From the NCBI RefSeq assembly GCF_000820165.1, contig NZ_CDDD01000054.1:1-56592 (forward strand): a stretch of DNA of 56,592 nt, in the 5' to 3' direction. Below, piece after piece: positions 8,231 to 17,892 of the stretch (positions are counted from its first letter, which is position 1; each line of letters begins with the position of its first letter). The translations under genes and the position numbers were made by a program. The notes below the pieces were generated by a model. That model was not told the origin of the DNA and searched no databases. It saw nothing but the letters and a program-made list of their open reading frames with translations. This DNA comes from Aeromonas taiwanensis (GTDB taxonomy: Bacteria > Pseudomonadota > Gammaproteobacteria > Enterobacterales > Aeromonadaceae).

Positions 8231-9949
8231 ATGTCTGTACAACACCAGGATCCCCGCCACGATCCGAGCCGGATCATCCGTGCTCCCCACGGTACCCAGC
8301 TGACTGCCAAGAGCTGGCTCACCGAGGCGCCCCTGCGGATGCTGATGAACAACCTGGATCCGGAAGTGGCCGAGCATCCCCAGTCCCTGGTGGTGTACGG
8401 CGGTATCGGTCGCGCCGCCCGCAACTGGGAGTGCTACGACAAGATCGTCGAGGTACTGACCCGTCTCGAGGATGATCAGACCCTGCTGGTGCAATCCGGC
8501 AAGCCGGTCGGCGTGTTCCAGACCCACAAGGACGCGCCGCGCGTGCTGATTGCCAACTCCAACCTGGTGCCGCACTGGGCCAACTGGGAGCACTTCAACG
8601 AGCTCGATAAGAAGGGCCTGATGATGTACGGCCAGATGACCGCCGGCTCCTGGATCTACATCGGTACCCAGGGCATCGTCCAGGGCACCTACGAGACCTT
8701 CTTCGCCGTGGCCAACCAGCACTTCAACGGCGAGCCCAAGGGCCGCTGGATCCTGACCGGGGGCCTCGGCGGCATGGGCGGCGCCCAGCCCCTGGCCGCC
8801 ACCATGGCCGGCTTCTCCATGATCGCCGTGGAGTGTGACGAGACCCGCATCGACTTCCGCCTCAAGACCCGCTACGTCGACAAGAAGGCCTACAGCCTGG
8901 ATGAGGCGCTGGCCATGGTCGAGGAAGCCAAGCAGAGCGGCACCGCCGTCTCTGTCGGCCTGCTCGGCAACGCCGCCGACGTCTTCGCCGAGCTGGTGGC
9001 CCGCGGCATCACCCCGGACGTGGTGACCGACCAGACCTCCGCCCATGACCCGGTACACGGCTACCTGCCCCAGGGCTGGAGCGTGGCCCAGTGGCGCGAT
9101 CTGCAGAAGAGCGCGCCGGAAGAGGTGAATGTCGCCGCCCGCCGCTCCATGGCCCGTCAGGTTGAAGCCATGCTGACCCTGCAGGCCCGCGGCGCTGCCA
9201 CGCTCGATTATGGGAATAACATCCGCCAGATGGCGCTGGAAGAGGGTGTCAAGAATGCCTTCGACTTCCCCGGCTTCGTCCCGGCCTACATCCGTCCGCT
9301 GTTCTGCGAAGGGATAGGTCCGTTCCGCTGGGTCGCGCTCTCCGGCGATCCGGAAGACATCTACAAGACCGACCAGAAGGTCAAAGAGCTGATCCCGGAC
9401 GATCCCCACCTGCACAACTGGCTCGACATGGCCCGTGAGCGCATCGCCTTCCAGGGCCTGCCGGCGCGTATCTGCTGGGTCGGGGTCAAGGATCGGGTGC
9501 GCCTCGGTCTGGCCTTCAACGAGATGGTCAAGAACGGCGAGCTGAAGGCGCCGGTCGTCATCGGTCGCGACCACCTGGACTCCGGTTCGGTGGCGAGCCC
9601 GAACCGTGAAACCGAATCCATGATGGATGGCTCCGATGCCGTCTCCGACTGGCCGCTGCTCAACGCCCTGCTCAACACCGCAGGCGGCGCGACCTGGGTC
9701 TCCCTGCACCACGGTGGCGGTGTCGGCATGGGCTTCTCCCAGCACTCCGGCGTGGTGATCGTCTGTGACGGCAGCGACGATGCCGCCAAGCGGGTCGGCC
9801 GCGTGCTGCGCAACGACCCGGCCACCGGCGTGATGCGTCATGCGGATGCCGGCTACGAGATTGCCATCAACTGCGCCCACGAGGCGAAACTGGATCTGCC
9901 GATGCTGCATGCAGCCGGCCAAGGGTTGAATGAAAAGGCGGTGAAATAA
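8231..9949 (+). CDS. hutU: Urocanate hydratase HutU
   Basis: 572-aa NAD-dependent urocanase, second step of the pathway (urocanate to imidazolonepropionate). The family-typical NAD-binding segment [13 protein letters not shown] and the later [17 protein letters not shown] block with its conserved cysteine are present. The ATG at 8231 is preferred over the GTG at 8225, because the aaggag ribosome-binding site (8220-8225) overlaps that GTG. The hutH start follows the stop after one base. Confidence 0.96.
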   Translation: MSVQHQDPRHDPSRIIRAPHGTQLTAKSWLTEAPLRMLMNNLDPEVAEHPQSLVVYGGIGRAARNWECYDKIVEVLTRLEDDQTLLVQSGKPVGVFQTHKDAPRVLIANSNLVPHWANWEHFNELDKKGLMMYGQMTAGSWIYIGTQGIVQGTYETFFAVANQHFNGEPKGRWILTGGLGGMGGAQPLAATMAGFSMIAVECDETRIDFRLKTRYVDKKAYSLDEALAMVEEAKQSGTAVSVGLLGNAADVFAELVARGITPDVVTDQTSAHDPVHGYLPQGWSVAQWRDLQKSAPEEVNVAARRSMARQVEAMLTLQARGAATLDYGNNIRQMALEEGVKNAFDFPGFVPAYIRPLFCEGIGPFRWVALSGDPEDIYKTDQKVKELIPDDPHLHNWLDMARERIAFQGLPARICWVGVKDRVRLGLAFNEMVKNGELKAPVVIGRDHLDSGSVASPNRETESMMDGSDAVSDWPLLNALLNTAGGATWVSLHHGGGVGMGFSQHSGVVIVCDGSDDAAKRVGRVLRNDPATGVMRHADAGYEIAINCAHEAKLDLPMLHAAGQGLNEKAVK

Positions 9950-9950
9950 G

Positions 9951-11483
9951 ATGTTTGAACTCAATCTGCAACCGGGCAAGCTCTGCCTCAACACCCTGCG
10001 CCGCGTCAGCCGCGAGCCGGTACACGTCAGCCTGGATCCGTCCGCCCTGCCGGGGATCCACGCCTCCGCCGCCGTGGTCACCAAGGTGATCGAGCAGAAT
10101 CGCGTGGTGTACGGCATCAACACCGGCTTTGGCCTCCTGGCCAACACCCGCATTCCGGTGGAGCAGCTGGACGAGCTGCAGCGCTCCATCGTGCTCTCCC
10201 ATGCCGCCGGCATCGGCGAGTACATGGATGACGCCACCGTGCGCCTGATGATGGTGCTGAAACTGAACTCCCTGGCCCGCGGCTTCTCCGGCATCCGCCT
10301 GGTGGTGCTGGAGGCCCTGATGCGCCTCATCAACGCCGAGGTCTATCCCGTGGTGCCGAAGAAGGGCTCCGTCGGCGCCTCCGGCGACCTGGCGCCCCTA
10401 GCCCACATGAGCTGCCTGCTCATCGGGGAAGGCAAGGCGCGCCACAAGGGTGAGCTGATCGACGCCGCCACTGCCCTGAAGATTGCAGGCCTGGAGGCCA
10501 TCTCCCTGGCGCCGAAAGAGGGGCTGGCCCTGCTCAACGGCACCCAGGCGAGCACCGCCTTCGCGCTGGAAGGGCTGTTCCACGCCGAAGACCTCTACGC
10601 CGGTGCCATCACCATCGGGGCCATGAGCGTGGAGGCGGCCCTCGGCAGCCGCCGTCCCTTCGATGCCCGCATTCACGAGGTGCGCGGCCAGCGTGGCCAG
10701 ATCGACGCGGCCGCCTGCTACCGCCACCTGCTGGTGGATGGCAGCGAGATCGGCATGTCCCACCACAACTGCGAGAAGGTGCAGGATCCCTACTCCCTGC
10801 GCTGCCAGCCGCAGGTGATGGGCGCCTGTCTGACCCAGATCCGTCAGGCCGCCGAGGTGCTGGTGTGCGAGGCCAACGCGGTCTCCGACAACCCCCTGGT
10901 GTTTGCCGACGACGAGGAGATCATCTCCGGCGGCAACTTCCACGCCGAGCCGGTGGCCTTTGCCGCCGACAACCTGGCGCTGGCCATCGCCGAGATTGGC
11001 TCCCTGTCAGAGCGTCGCATGGCGCTGCTTATCGACTCCCGCATGTCCGGTCTGCCGGCCTTCCTGGTCAACAATGGCGGCGTGAACTCCGGCTTCATGA
11101 TCGCCCAGGTCACCTCGGCGGCACTCGCCTCCGAGAACAAGACCCTGGCCCACCCGGCCTCGGTGGACAGCCTGCCCACCTCCGCTAACCAGGAAGACCA
11201 CGTCTCCATGGCCACCTTCGCCGGTCGCCGTCTGGCGGACATGGCGGAGAACACCCGCGGCATCCTGGCGGTCGAGCTGCTGGCTGCTGCCCAGGGCCTG
11301 GATTTCCGCGCGCCGCTGCGTTCCACCGAGCTGGTGGAACTGGCCAAGGGCCGTCTGCGTGAAGAGGTCAGCTTCTACGACAAGGACAGGTATTTCGCAC
11401 CGGACATCGAGGCGGCCGCCGCCCTGCTGGGCCGTGCCAGCTACAACGACCTGATCCCGGCCGGGACCCTGCCCAGCCTCTGA
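9951..11483 (+). CDS. hutH: Histidine ammonia-lyase HutH
   Basis: 510-aa enzyme deaminating L-histidine to urocanate, the entry step of the pathway. The Ala143-Ser144-Gly145 triad in [11 protein letters not shown] should cyclise autocatalytically to the MIO electrophile. The INTGFG motif near residue 55 carries the catalytic tyrosine region, and [14 protein letters not shown] is also typical. Last gene of hutIGUH; a strong bidirectional-looking terminator follows, facing chaA. Confidence 0.97.
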   Translation: MFELNLQPGKLCLNTLRRVSREPVHVSLDPSALPGIHASAAVVTKVIEQNRVVYGINTGFGLLANTRIPVEQLDELQRSIVLSHAAGIGEYMDDATVRLMMVLKLNSLARGFSGIRLVVLEALMRLINAEVYPVVPKKGSVGASGDLAPLAHMSCLLIGEGKARHKGELIDAATALKIAGLEAISLAPKEGLALLNGTQASTAFALEGLFHAEDLYAGAITIGAMSVEAALGSRRPFDARIHEVRGQRGQIDAAACYRHLLVDGSEIGMSHHNCEKVQDPYSLRCQPQVMGACLTQIRQAAEVLVCEANAVSDNPLVFADDEEIISGGNFHAEPVAFAADNLALAIAEIGSLSERRMALLIDSRMSGLPAFLVNNGGVNSGFMIAQVTSAALASENKTLAHPASVDSLPTSANQEDHVSMATFAGRRLADMAENTRGILAVELLAAAQGLDFRAPLRSTELVELAKGRLREEVSFYDKDRYFAPDIEAAAALLGRASYNDLIPAGTLPSL

Positions 11484-11505
11484 ATCGAAGCCTGAGCAAA
11501 CCATA

Positions 11506-11537
11506 AAAAAAAGACCGCCCATGGGGCGGTCTTTTTA
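11506..11537. terminator. Shared terminator between convergent hutH and chaA
   Basis: A-rich tract, gaccgccc, short loop, gggcggtc, T-rich tract: symmetric, so it can terminate hutH on the plus strand and chaA on the minus strand. Confidence 0.88.
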
Positions 11538-11570
11538 TTTCTGGGTCCTGTGCTTGGCCATCGGGAGCCG

Positions 11571-12668
11571 TTATCCGTGCTCGAACATCAGGAACAGGTA
11601 GACCACGAAGAGCACCAGGTGGGTGGCGCCGTGCAGGGCGTGAGTGCGGCCACTGCTGAAGGTCACCTTGCACACCATGAGGGTGGTGACGAGCAGTACC
11701 ATGTCGGCCGGGGATAGGCCGAGGCGCACGTCGTGGCCCACCAGGGAGCCGATGAAGAGCACCGAGGGAACGGTGAGGGCGATGGTGGCCAGCACGGAGC
11801 CGAAGTAGAGGTTCATGGCGCGCTGCAGCTGGTTGTTGAAGGCCGCCTTGATGGCGCCGACCGCCTCCGGCGCCAGCACGATACAGGCGACGATGAAGCC
11901 ACCCAGGGCCGCCGGGGCCTCCATCACATGGACACCGTGATTGATGGGGATGGCCAGCGTCTTGGCCAGCAGGATCACCACCACCAGGTAGGCCAGCAGC
12001 AGCAGGGTGTGATAGACGTTGCTCTGCAGGGGGCCGTGGTGCTCCTCGTGATCCTCGTGGTCGCTGTCGACGAAGAAGTGGCTGTGGCTGCGAGTCTGGA
12101 TCAGCAGGAAGACGCCGTAGAGCAGCAGCGAGATGATGATCAGCATCCAGGACATGGCGCCGGACAGGCCGCCCTGGGTGCCCCCCTGGGTGAAGTTCGG
12201 CAGCACCAGGCAGAGCAGGGCCAGGGGAATGATGGCCACCAGATAGGATTTGACCCCGTCCAGATTGAAATTCTGGGTGTGGTAGCGCCAGCCGCCGAAC
12301 AACAGGGTGAAGCCCACCAGGCCGTTGGTCACCAGCATCACCACCGCAAACATGGTGTCACGGGCCATGGTGGGGTTGGGCTCGCCGGTCAGCATGACGG
12401 AGGAGATCATCACCACCTCCAGGGAGATGACCGACAGGGTGAGGATCAGGGTGCCGAAAGGTTCGCCGAGCTTGATGGCAAGGGCATCGGAGTGACGGAC
12501 GACGGAGAAGATGGCCCAGGTGACGACGGCCAGCAGGAGCAGCGACACTGGCAGGTAGACCGCAAGGGGGGTTGCCTCCGTCAGCAGCTCGCTGCCGAGC
12601 GTCTTGAAGAAGAGCAGGGTCAGCAGGCCGGCGGGCAGGGCAATCTCTTGGCGGATAAATGACTTCAT
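11571..12668 (-). CDS. chaA: Calcium/proton antiporter ChaA
   Basis: 365-aa inner-membrane cation/proton exchanger of the CaCA superfamily, with about 11 hydrophobic segments. The two alpha repeats are recognisable: GEPFGTLILTLSVISLEVVMI near residues 68-88 and GGFIVACIVLAPEAVGAIKAA near 245-265, each with the acidic residue used for ion binding. A His/Asp/Glu-rich loop (HSHFFVDSDHEDHEEHH) lies in the middle, as in E. coli ChaA. It exports Ca2+, Na+ or K+ at alkaline pH in known members. Confidence 0.93.
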   Translation of the reverse strand: MKSFIRQEIALPAGLLTLLFFKTLGSELLTEATPLAVYLPVSLLLLAVVTWAIFSVVRHSDALAIKLGEPFGTLILTLSVISLEVVMISSVMLTGEPNPTMARDTMFAVVMLVTNGLVGFTLLFGGWRYHTQNFNLDGVKSYLVAIIPLALLCLVLPNFTQGGTQGGLSGAMSWMLIIISLLLYGVFLLIQTRSHSHFFVDSDHEDHEEHHGPLQSNVYHTLLLLAYLVVVILLAKTLAIPINHGVHVMEAPAALGGFIVACIVLAPEAVGAIKAAFNNQLQRAMNLYFGSVLATIALTVPSVLFIGSLVGHDVRLGLSPADMVLLVTTLMVCKVTFSSGRTHALHGATHLVLFVVYLFLMFEHG

Positions 12669-12841
12669 AGGCAGTGGTTCTCATCTCGGGGCGGCGGTGG
12701 CCGACAGGGTATGGAGCGACTTGGCGTCGTCACCGGTGTGACGCACCCGCAGATGATAAAGGCTGTTGTCCGTTCAGGGGAAAATCATTTTGTTACAAAT
12801 CGCGAGAGCGCCGGACCCGTCACCCGGATCCGGCGCCGCCA

Positions 12842-14362
12842 TCAGGTGCTCGTGCGGCTCTGACTCCAGGCCATCTGCCAGATCTTCAACTGGCTGAGGG
12901 ACATGGGTTTGGCATAGACATAACCCTGGATGAGATACACGCCATGCTCGCTCAGATAGTCGACCTGGGCCTGGGTCTCGACCCCTTCGGCGATCATCTC
13001 CATGCCCGACTTGCGGCCGAAGGCGATGATGGCGTCCAGCACACTGCGCTTGAGATCGTCCGTGCCTATGGTGTCGACGAACATCTTGTCGATCTTGATC
13101 TGGCGGATGCCGAGGCGCTGCAGGTAGGCAAAGCCGCCATAGCCGGTGCCAAAATCGTCCAGCTTGATGTGATACCCCTTCTCCTGCAGCGTGGTGATCT
13201 CTCCCATGGCGGTCTTTATATCCTTGATGGGCTCACGTTCCGTGAGCTCGAAGGTCAGCCTGATGGGGGAGGGCCAGTCGTTCTGCTGCAACAGCTCGCG
13301 CAGGTGGGGGTGTTCGAGGTGGGTGGCCACTATGTTGACGCTGACCCACTGTCCGTCGGCGAGCTTGGGCAGATCGGCGATCACTTTCTCCAGCAGCTGG
13401 CTGGTCATGGGCAGGATCAGCCCCTGTTCCTCCGCATAACCGATGAAGGCTCCTGGGGGGACCAGGCCGCCCCCCCGCTGCCAGCGTAGCAGGGCCTCGA
13501 ACCCCACCACCTGCCGGGTACGGCTGTCCACCACGGGCTGGTAGAAGGGGATGAACTCCTTGCGTGCCAGCCCGGCCTGCAGCAGGCCCTTGAGGGAGCG
13601 CCGGTAGTTGCGAAGCCCCCAGTAGGCGGCGACCAGCAGCAGCCCCAGGGCTCCGCCGAACCAGAGGCCGTCATGGCGAACCTGGCTTCTCGCATAGTCG
13701 TGCAGCGCCTTGCCCGCCCACAGGTCTTGCTCCACCCGATGGAGCTCGTCCATGCTGGTCACGCGGATGGCGTTTGCCTCTTCCCGTATGTGCTTGTTGC
13801 CCCGAGGGAAGTAGAGCCCGGCCCGGGCCGGATCCTTGTGGTTGAATTCGAGGTAGAAGCAGTCGTCGCATGGAGTGCGCAGCAACTCATGGCTCCAGCT
13901 GCTGTCGAGCACCCAGAAGGCCAGATTATTGTCGCGCTTCCCATAGACCAGGGTCTCCCGCTCGGTGTCGAACATGGGGACTGTACTGGTGAAGTGGAGA
14001 CCCGGGTCGGTAGGCATAGCCGCACCGGACAGCAGGGGGACTGCCAGCCCCAGGGTCGAGCAGCCCGTCCCATTGGCCAGTTGCAGGCCGGCCAGGCGGA
14101 TATGGCGGTTGTAATATTCCGGTTCTCTCAGCAGGGCCATGTCCTTGGGGCCGCAGTCAAAGACGAAGCGATCCAGCTGGAGGGGCACATGATGATCCAG
14201 TATCCGGGTGCGTTCCTTCTGGAACTCCGCCAGCTCCATTCCCTTCGACTCGAGTAGGTGGCGAGCCAGCCAGTCGGTCAGCAGAGGGCTGAGAAGCAGC
14301 ATCAGGAGGAGGGGGGCACAGAACAGCCCCAAAGAAATCCATAACGGAGAGCGTGTCGACAT
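12842..14362 (-). CDS. Membrane c-di-GMP phosphodiesterase, CSS-motif plus EAL
   Basis: 506 aa. N-terminal membrane segment (about residues 8-28), then a periplasmic domain of about 215 residues with the CSS-type cysteine pattern (FDCGPKD ... GTGCSTLG), a second membrane segment (about 236-256) and a C-terminal EAL domain. Catalytic motifs are intact: EALLRW, NIVATHLEH, ELTEREPIKD, DDFGTGY and AEGVETQAQ, so it should hydrolyse c-di-GMP. CSS domains are known in other proteins to respond to disulfide state. An in-frame upstream start (14491) is possible, but the ATG at 14362 places the membrane segment at the N-terminus. A GC-rich inverted repeat (12808-12836) lies after the stop but lacks a T tract. 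Confidence 0.88.
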   Translation of the reverse strand: MSTRSPLWISLGLFCAPLLLMLLLSPLLTDWLARHLLESKGMELAEFQKERTRILDHHVPLQLDRFVFDCGPKDMALLREPEYYNRHIRLAGLQLANGTGCSTLGLAVPLLSGAAMPTDPGLHFTSTVPMFDTERETLVYGKRDNNLAFWVLDSSWSHELLRTPCDDCFYLEFNHKDPARAGLYFPRGNKHIREEANAIRVTSMDELHRVEQDLWAGKALHDYARSQVRHDGLWFGGALGLLLVAAYWGLRNYRRSLKGLLQAGLARKEFIPFYQPVVDSRTRQVVGFEALLRWQRGGGLVPPGAFIGYAEEQGLILPMTSQLLEKVIADLPKLADGQWVSVNIVATHLEHPHLRELLQQNDWPSPIRLTFELTEREPIKDIKTAMGEITTLQEKGYHIKLDDFGTGYGGFAYLQRLGIRQIKIDKMFVDTIGTDDLKRSVLDAIIAFGRKSGMEMIAEGVETQAQVDYLSEHGVYLIQGYVYAKPMSLSQLKIWQMAWSQSRTST

Positions 14363-14876
14363 AGGGAAACCCTTCTTCCATGAAACAAGGTCACTCGATT
14401 GAGGCTCAACCAGCATAACATTAGCTACATCGATTTGAGTCGAATCGGTCACACTTGGAACAAAAATGCTAATTCCTTGATAAACAACCAATATGACAAA
14501 GCGAGCGGTGAAGATTCAATCGCTGACCTGTCATAAATGACAATTGTCCAGCTTATCTGAAATGGCTAGAGTAGCAGTGCGGTTTGACTCACCGTGTGTT
14601 CAATACTCCTGTATCTATTTTTGTCAGTAGCACAGAGTGTTAGTTTTGATATGAGTGTTTCTTTTGGTCCCCATAGTGGGACCATTTTTCTGCCCGTTTG
14701 TCACCTCCTTTCTTCCTGATTTCGCTCCCGTTCCCCATTTTTCCCTCGCGCCGTGGTGCCGCGGTCTGACGCCTGCCATCGCTTATTTGCAGAAGCGGGA
14801 TCTTCATCCATAGGCGCCTTTTGGCCAAGGCTGATACCATGAGGGTCAATGGATGCTGTCGGCTACGGAAAGGCAC
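14363..14876. other. Divergent non-coding region between EAL gene and mshH
   Basis: More AT-rich than its surroundings and without a plausible ORF. It should carry divergent promoters for the EAL gene and mshH. It contains a ttgact element at 14583-14588 and a plus-strand intrinsic terminator at 14665-14690 that has no annotated gene in front of it, suggesting a short RNA or a leader attenuator. Confidence 0.55.
14665..14690 (+). terminator. Orphan intrinsic terminator upstream of mshH
   Basis: 7-bp stem tggtccc/gggacca (14665-14671 and 14678-14684), 6-nt loop, then tttttc. No gene ends just before it on the plus strand. Confidence 0.75.
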
Positions 14877-16796
14877 ATGAAACTGACCACTCAACTCGTC
14901 TCCTTTATTACCCTGTGCGTGATCTCGGCCATGGCCATGGTGATGCTGGGGGGGGTCTTCAGTTTCCGCCAGATGGGGATGGAGCTGCAGCAGAACCGGG
15001 TCGACTCCCTGGTGGAAATCATCGACAAGCAGCTCGGGGTGACCGACGACCAGCAGGCCCTGGCCCGCTGGCTGCCCTCCCTGTTGCGCGCCTCCCACGT
15101 GGTCGAGCTGGAGATCCGCCAGGACAAGCAGCGGGTCTACTGGTTTCGCGACGTGCAGCAGCAGACGGACGAGAGCCTGCTGATCCCCTACAGCAAGGCG
15201 ATCCCCAACCAGGCCGGCATGCGGGCCGAGTTCAAGCTGGACAGGCCGTTCAAGGAGTTCGAGTACTCCATGCGGGCCATGTTCGGCATCTCCTTCGGGG
15301 TCTTCATCGTGGTGTTCGGGCTCTGGTACTCCATCCGCTGGTTGCGCCAGCAGCTGCGCGGCGCCGAGCTGCTGGCGGATCGCGCCCAGCTGATCCTGGA
15401 CGGCAAGCTCACCAAGCTGGCCCATGATCCCGCCGAGGAGTGGCCGGCTCCTGCCAGCCAGGCCCTCGACTACCTGCTGGCCGAGCTGGCGGACGCCCGA
15501 AAGGAGCGCAGCCGGTTCGACAACTTCATCCGCAGCAACGCCTTCGTCGACAAGACGACGGGCATCGGCAACCGCCTCTTCTTCGACAACCGGCTGGAAA
15601 GCGCCATCATGGAGGCGAGCGTGATCAGCGGCGGTGTCTTACTGATCGAGCTGGCCGGTCTGGAGGAGCTGGATCCCGAGCTCAGCAGCCGCCCGAGCCA
15701 GGAGCTGCTGATGGAGGCGAGCGCCTCTATCGGTACCTTCGTGCGCAAGCACAGCGGCGCCCTGCAGGCCCGCTATGCCGGCCAGGTCTTTGCGGTGTTG
15801 CTGCCCAACATGTCCGAGAGCGAGATGGTGGACGGCGCCAGCCAGTTGCTCAAGAGCCTGCAGCGTCTGCACTGGCCGGAGTCGGTCAATGTGGAGACGG
15901 CCGTCTATCTGGGGGCCGTCTGCTATCAGGCGGACGATTCCCTGCTCAAGGTGCAGGAGGAGGCCGAGCTGGCGCTCAAGAGCGCGCGCCTGCAGGGGCA
16001 CAGCGGCTGGTTCCTGTTCGAGAAGTCCCTCAACGAGGAGGCGAGCAACAAGGGGACGGTGCGCTGGCGCACCCTGATCTCCCGGCGTATCGAGGAGCAG
16101 GGGATCTCCTTCTACCTGCAGCCGGTGCAGCAGGAGCGGGATCAGGTGGTGCTGCAGCAGGAGCTGCTGATCCGCATCCACGACGAGCAGGGGCGGGAGT
16201 TGCAGGCGGGGGTCTTCATGCCCATGGCGGAGAAGGCCGGGCTCCTGCTGCCGCTGGACCGGCTGGTGATCGCCAGCACCCTGCGCCTGCTGCGCCAGCG
16301 GCCGGCGTCGAGCTGCCCCGTCAGCCTCTCCCTCAGCGCCCAGAACCTGCTCAACCGGGAGTTCCAGCGCGAGCTCTTCTTCGAGCTGTTCCAGCTGCCG
16401 CGCAGCACCAACGAGGGGCTGATCCTGCAGTTGTCGGAATCCCAGGTGACCCGCCACTACGAGGCGCTCAAGCGACCGCTGCGGGCGCTGCGCATGCTGG
16501 GTTGCAGGCTGGCCATCGATCACGCGGGCCAGGACGTGGTGAGCACCCAGTACATCAAGGAGTTCGAGATCCACTTCCTCAAGCTGCATCCCAGCCTGGT
16601 GCGGGAGATCCACCTGCGTCAGGTCAACCAGATGGCGGTACGCAGCCTGGTGGGGGGCTGCGCGAACACCCAGACCCGGGTGATAGCAGTGGGGGTGGAG
16701 AGCGGCGACGAGTGGAAGATGCTGCGCCACCTCGGGGTGCACGCGGGGCAGGGGCCCTGGTTCGCCGAGCCCACCCCCTTCACCATGCCCGGCTGA
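14877..16796 (+). CDS. mshH: MshH, CsrD-like RNase E specificity/regulatory protein
   Basis: 639-aa membrane protein with two N-terminal membrane segments (about residues 7-30 and 135-157) around a periplasmic region, a coiled HAMP-like stretch, then GGDEF-like and EAL-like domains. Both are degenerate: RYAGQVF replaces GGDEF and QELLIR replaces EALLR, and the usual catalytic acids are missing. This is the hallmark of CsrD/MshH, known in E. coli and Vibrio to promote RNase E decay of CsrB-type sRNAs rather than to make or cleave c-di-GMP. A start at 14853 is also in frame; MKLTTQL at 14877 resembles the CsrD N-terminus and follows ggaaagg. First gene of the msh locus. Confidence 0.9.
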   Translation: MKLTTQLVSFITLCVISAMAMVMLGGVFSFRQMGMELQQNRVDSLVEIIDKQLGVTDDQQALARWLPSLLRASHVVELEIRQDKQRVYWFRDVQQQTDESLLIPYSKAIPNQAGMRAEFKLDRPFKEFEYSMRAMFGISFGVFIVVFGLWYSIRWLRQQLRGAELLADRAQLILDGKLTKLAHDPAEEWPAPASQALDYLLAELADARKERSRFDNFIRSNAFVDKTTGIGNRLFFDNRLESAIMEASVISGGVLLIELAGLEELDPELSSRPSQELLMEASASIGTFVRKHSGALQARYAGQVFAVLLPNMSESEMVDGASQLLKSLQRLHWPESVNVETAVYLGAVCYQADDSLLKVQEEAELALKSARLQGHSGWFLFEKSLNEEASNKGTVRWRTLISRRIEEQGISFYLQPVQQERDQVVLQQELLIRIHDEQGRELQAGVFMPMAEKAGLLLPLDRLVIASTLRLLRQRPASSCPVSLSLSAQNLLNREFQRELFFELFQLPRSTNEGLILQLSESQVTRHYEALKRPLRALRMLGCRLAIDHAGQDVVSTQYIKEFEIHFLKLHPSLVREIHLRQVNQMAVRSLVGGCANTQTRVIAVGVESGDEWKMLRHLGVHAGQGPWFAEPTPFTMPG

Positions 16797-16850
16797 CCGC
16801 CCGGCTGACCGCCCGGCTGACCGCCCGGCTGACCGCCCGGCTGACCGCCA
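16791..16850 (+). repeat. 12-bp minisatellite at the mshH stop codon
   Basis: Five tandem copies of ggctgaccgccc (16791-16802, 16803-16814, 16815-16826, 16827-16838, 16839-16850; the last ends in a). The first copy contains the mshH stop codon, and every further copy carries another in-frame TGA. It fills most of the gap to the convergent PLP-enzyme gene and has the look of slipped-strand expansion. Confidence 0.97.
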
Positions 16851-16875
16851 GGCGGGGCGACAACAGGGAGGGCGA

Positions 16876-17823
16876 CTACAGGCGTCCCTGTTCCCGCAGC
16901 CCCGCCAGCCCTTGCAGGCCGCCGGTATGGAGGAAGACCACCTCGCTGCCGCGGGGGATGCGGCCAGCCTCCAGCTCCCGAAACAGTCCCCACATCGCCT
17001 TGCCGCTGTAGATGGGTTCGAGCGGCAGGCCGGTCTCGGCGCTGAACGCCTGCACCCACTGCCAGAGCGCCGGGCTGAACCTGGCGTAACCGCCGTCGTG
17101 GTGCTCCAGGGCGATGCGCCAACCCTCCGTGGTGGCCGCCCCGGGATGGAGCCGGCACACCTCGTCACGCAGCTGGGTTCCCCCCTTGATCACGGCGATG
17201 GCCAGGATCCGCTCCCGTTCACGCTTGCCCGCGATGAGCCCTGCCAGGGTGCCGCCGCTGGCGCAGGGCAACACCCAGAGATCCGGCGAGAAGGGCAGCT
17301 CGTCCACCAGTTCGGCCACCCCGGGGAGGGCCAGCGGGCTGCTCCCCCCTTCCGGGACTATCAGGGTGTCGGCATCCTCGAACTGGGCCAGCCAGGCGGG
17401 ATCCTGGCGGCGCCGGTAGCTCTGGCGATCGACAAAAACGAGATCCATTCCCCAGCCTCTGGCGGCGCTCAGGGTCGCGTTGCTGACGCTGGCGGCTTCG
17501 CCGCGTATGATGCCTGTTGTGCGCAGCCCCAATCTGCACCCTGCTGCCGCCAGGGCGTGGATGTGATTGGAGTAGGCACCGCCAAACGACAGTATGTGGG
17601 TCTTGCCCTGTGCCCGGGCTTGCTGCAGATGGTACTTGAGCTTGCGCCACTTGTTGCCGGACATGCTCGGGTGAATGAGATCGTCCCGTTTGCACCAGAG
17701 CGTGACCCCATGGGCCGTCAGCAGCGGGTGGTGGATCCGGTGCAGGGGGGAGGGAAGTTGCAGGGGGTCAATCGGATTGCATCCGGAGGGCGCCCCCTCG
17801 TCCTTCAAGGCATCGTCTGTCAT
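16876..17823 (-). CDS. PLP-dependent D-cysteine desulfhydrase / ACC deaminase family protein
   Basis: 315-aa fold-type II PLP enzyme. The lysine that binds PLP lies in MSGNKWRKL; SFGGAYSNHIHALAAAG, PEGGSSPLAL and LPCASGGTLAGL are family signatures for substrate and phosphate binding. Members act as D-cysteine desulfhydrases (to pyruvate, H2S and ammonia) or ACC deaminases; the sequence alone does not settle the substrate, and D-cysteine is more usual in gammaproteobacteria. It is transcribed against the msh genes and sits between mshH and mshI, which are neighbours in related loci, so it is a passenger there. Confidence 0.85.
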   Translation of the reverse strand: MTDDALKDEGAPSGCNPIDPLQLPSPLHRIHHPLLTAHGVTLWCKRDDLIHPSMSGNKWRKLKYHLQQARAQGKTHILSFGGAYSNHIHALAAAGCRLGLRTTGIIRGEAASVSNATLSAARGWGMDLVFVDRQSYRRRQDPAWLAQFEDADTLIVPEGGSSPLALPGVAELVDELPFSPDLWVLPCASGGTLAGLIAGKRERERILAIAVIKGGTQLRDEVCRLHPGAATTEGWRIALEHHDGGYARFSPALWQWVQAFSAETGLPLEPIYSGKAMWGLFRELEAGRIPRGSEVVFLHTGGLQGLAGLREQGRL

Positions 17824-17892
17824 AAAGTTGGAGGCTAATCGCCTGTTTATGTTAAGGTTTAATCCGTTTCATACCGCCAGGTGCAGGTCCAG

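Noticed and set aside
7214..10333. 1039-aa minus-strand open frame across hutG and hutU
   Set aside because: It is antisense to intact, motif-bearing hut genes and reads Gly/His/Val-rich nonsense, typical of high-GC third-position shadows.
12674..13489. 271-aa plus-strand frame over the EAL gene
   Set aside because: Antisense to the conserved EAL domain, which has all catalytic motifs.
14877..16796. MshH as an active diguanylate cyclase or phosphodiesterase
   Set aside because: GGDEF and EAL signatures are both replaced (RYAGQVF, QELLIR), so catalysis is unlikely.
15440..17011. 523-aa plus-strand frame ending in repeated ARLT units
   Set aside because: Lies in a different frame of mshH; the repeat is only the 12-bp minisatellite translated.
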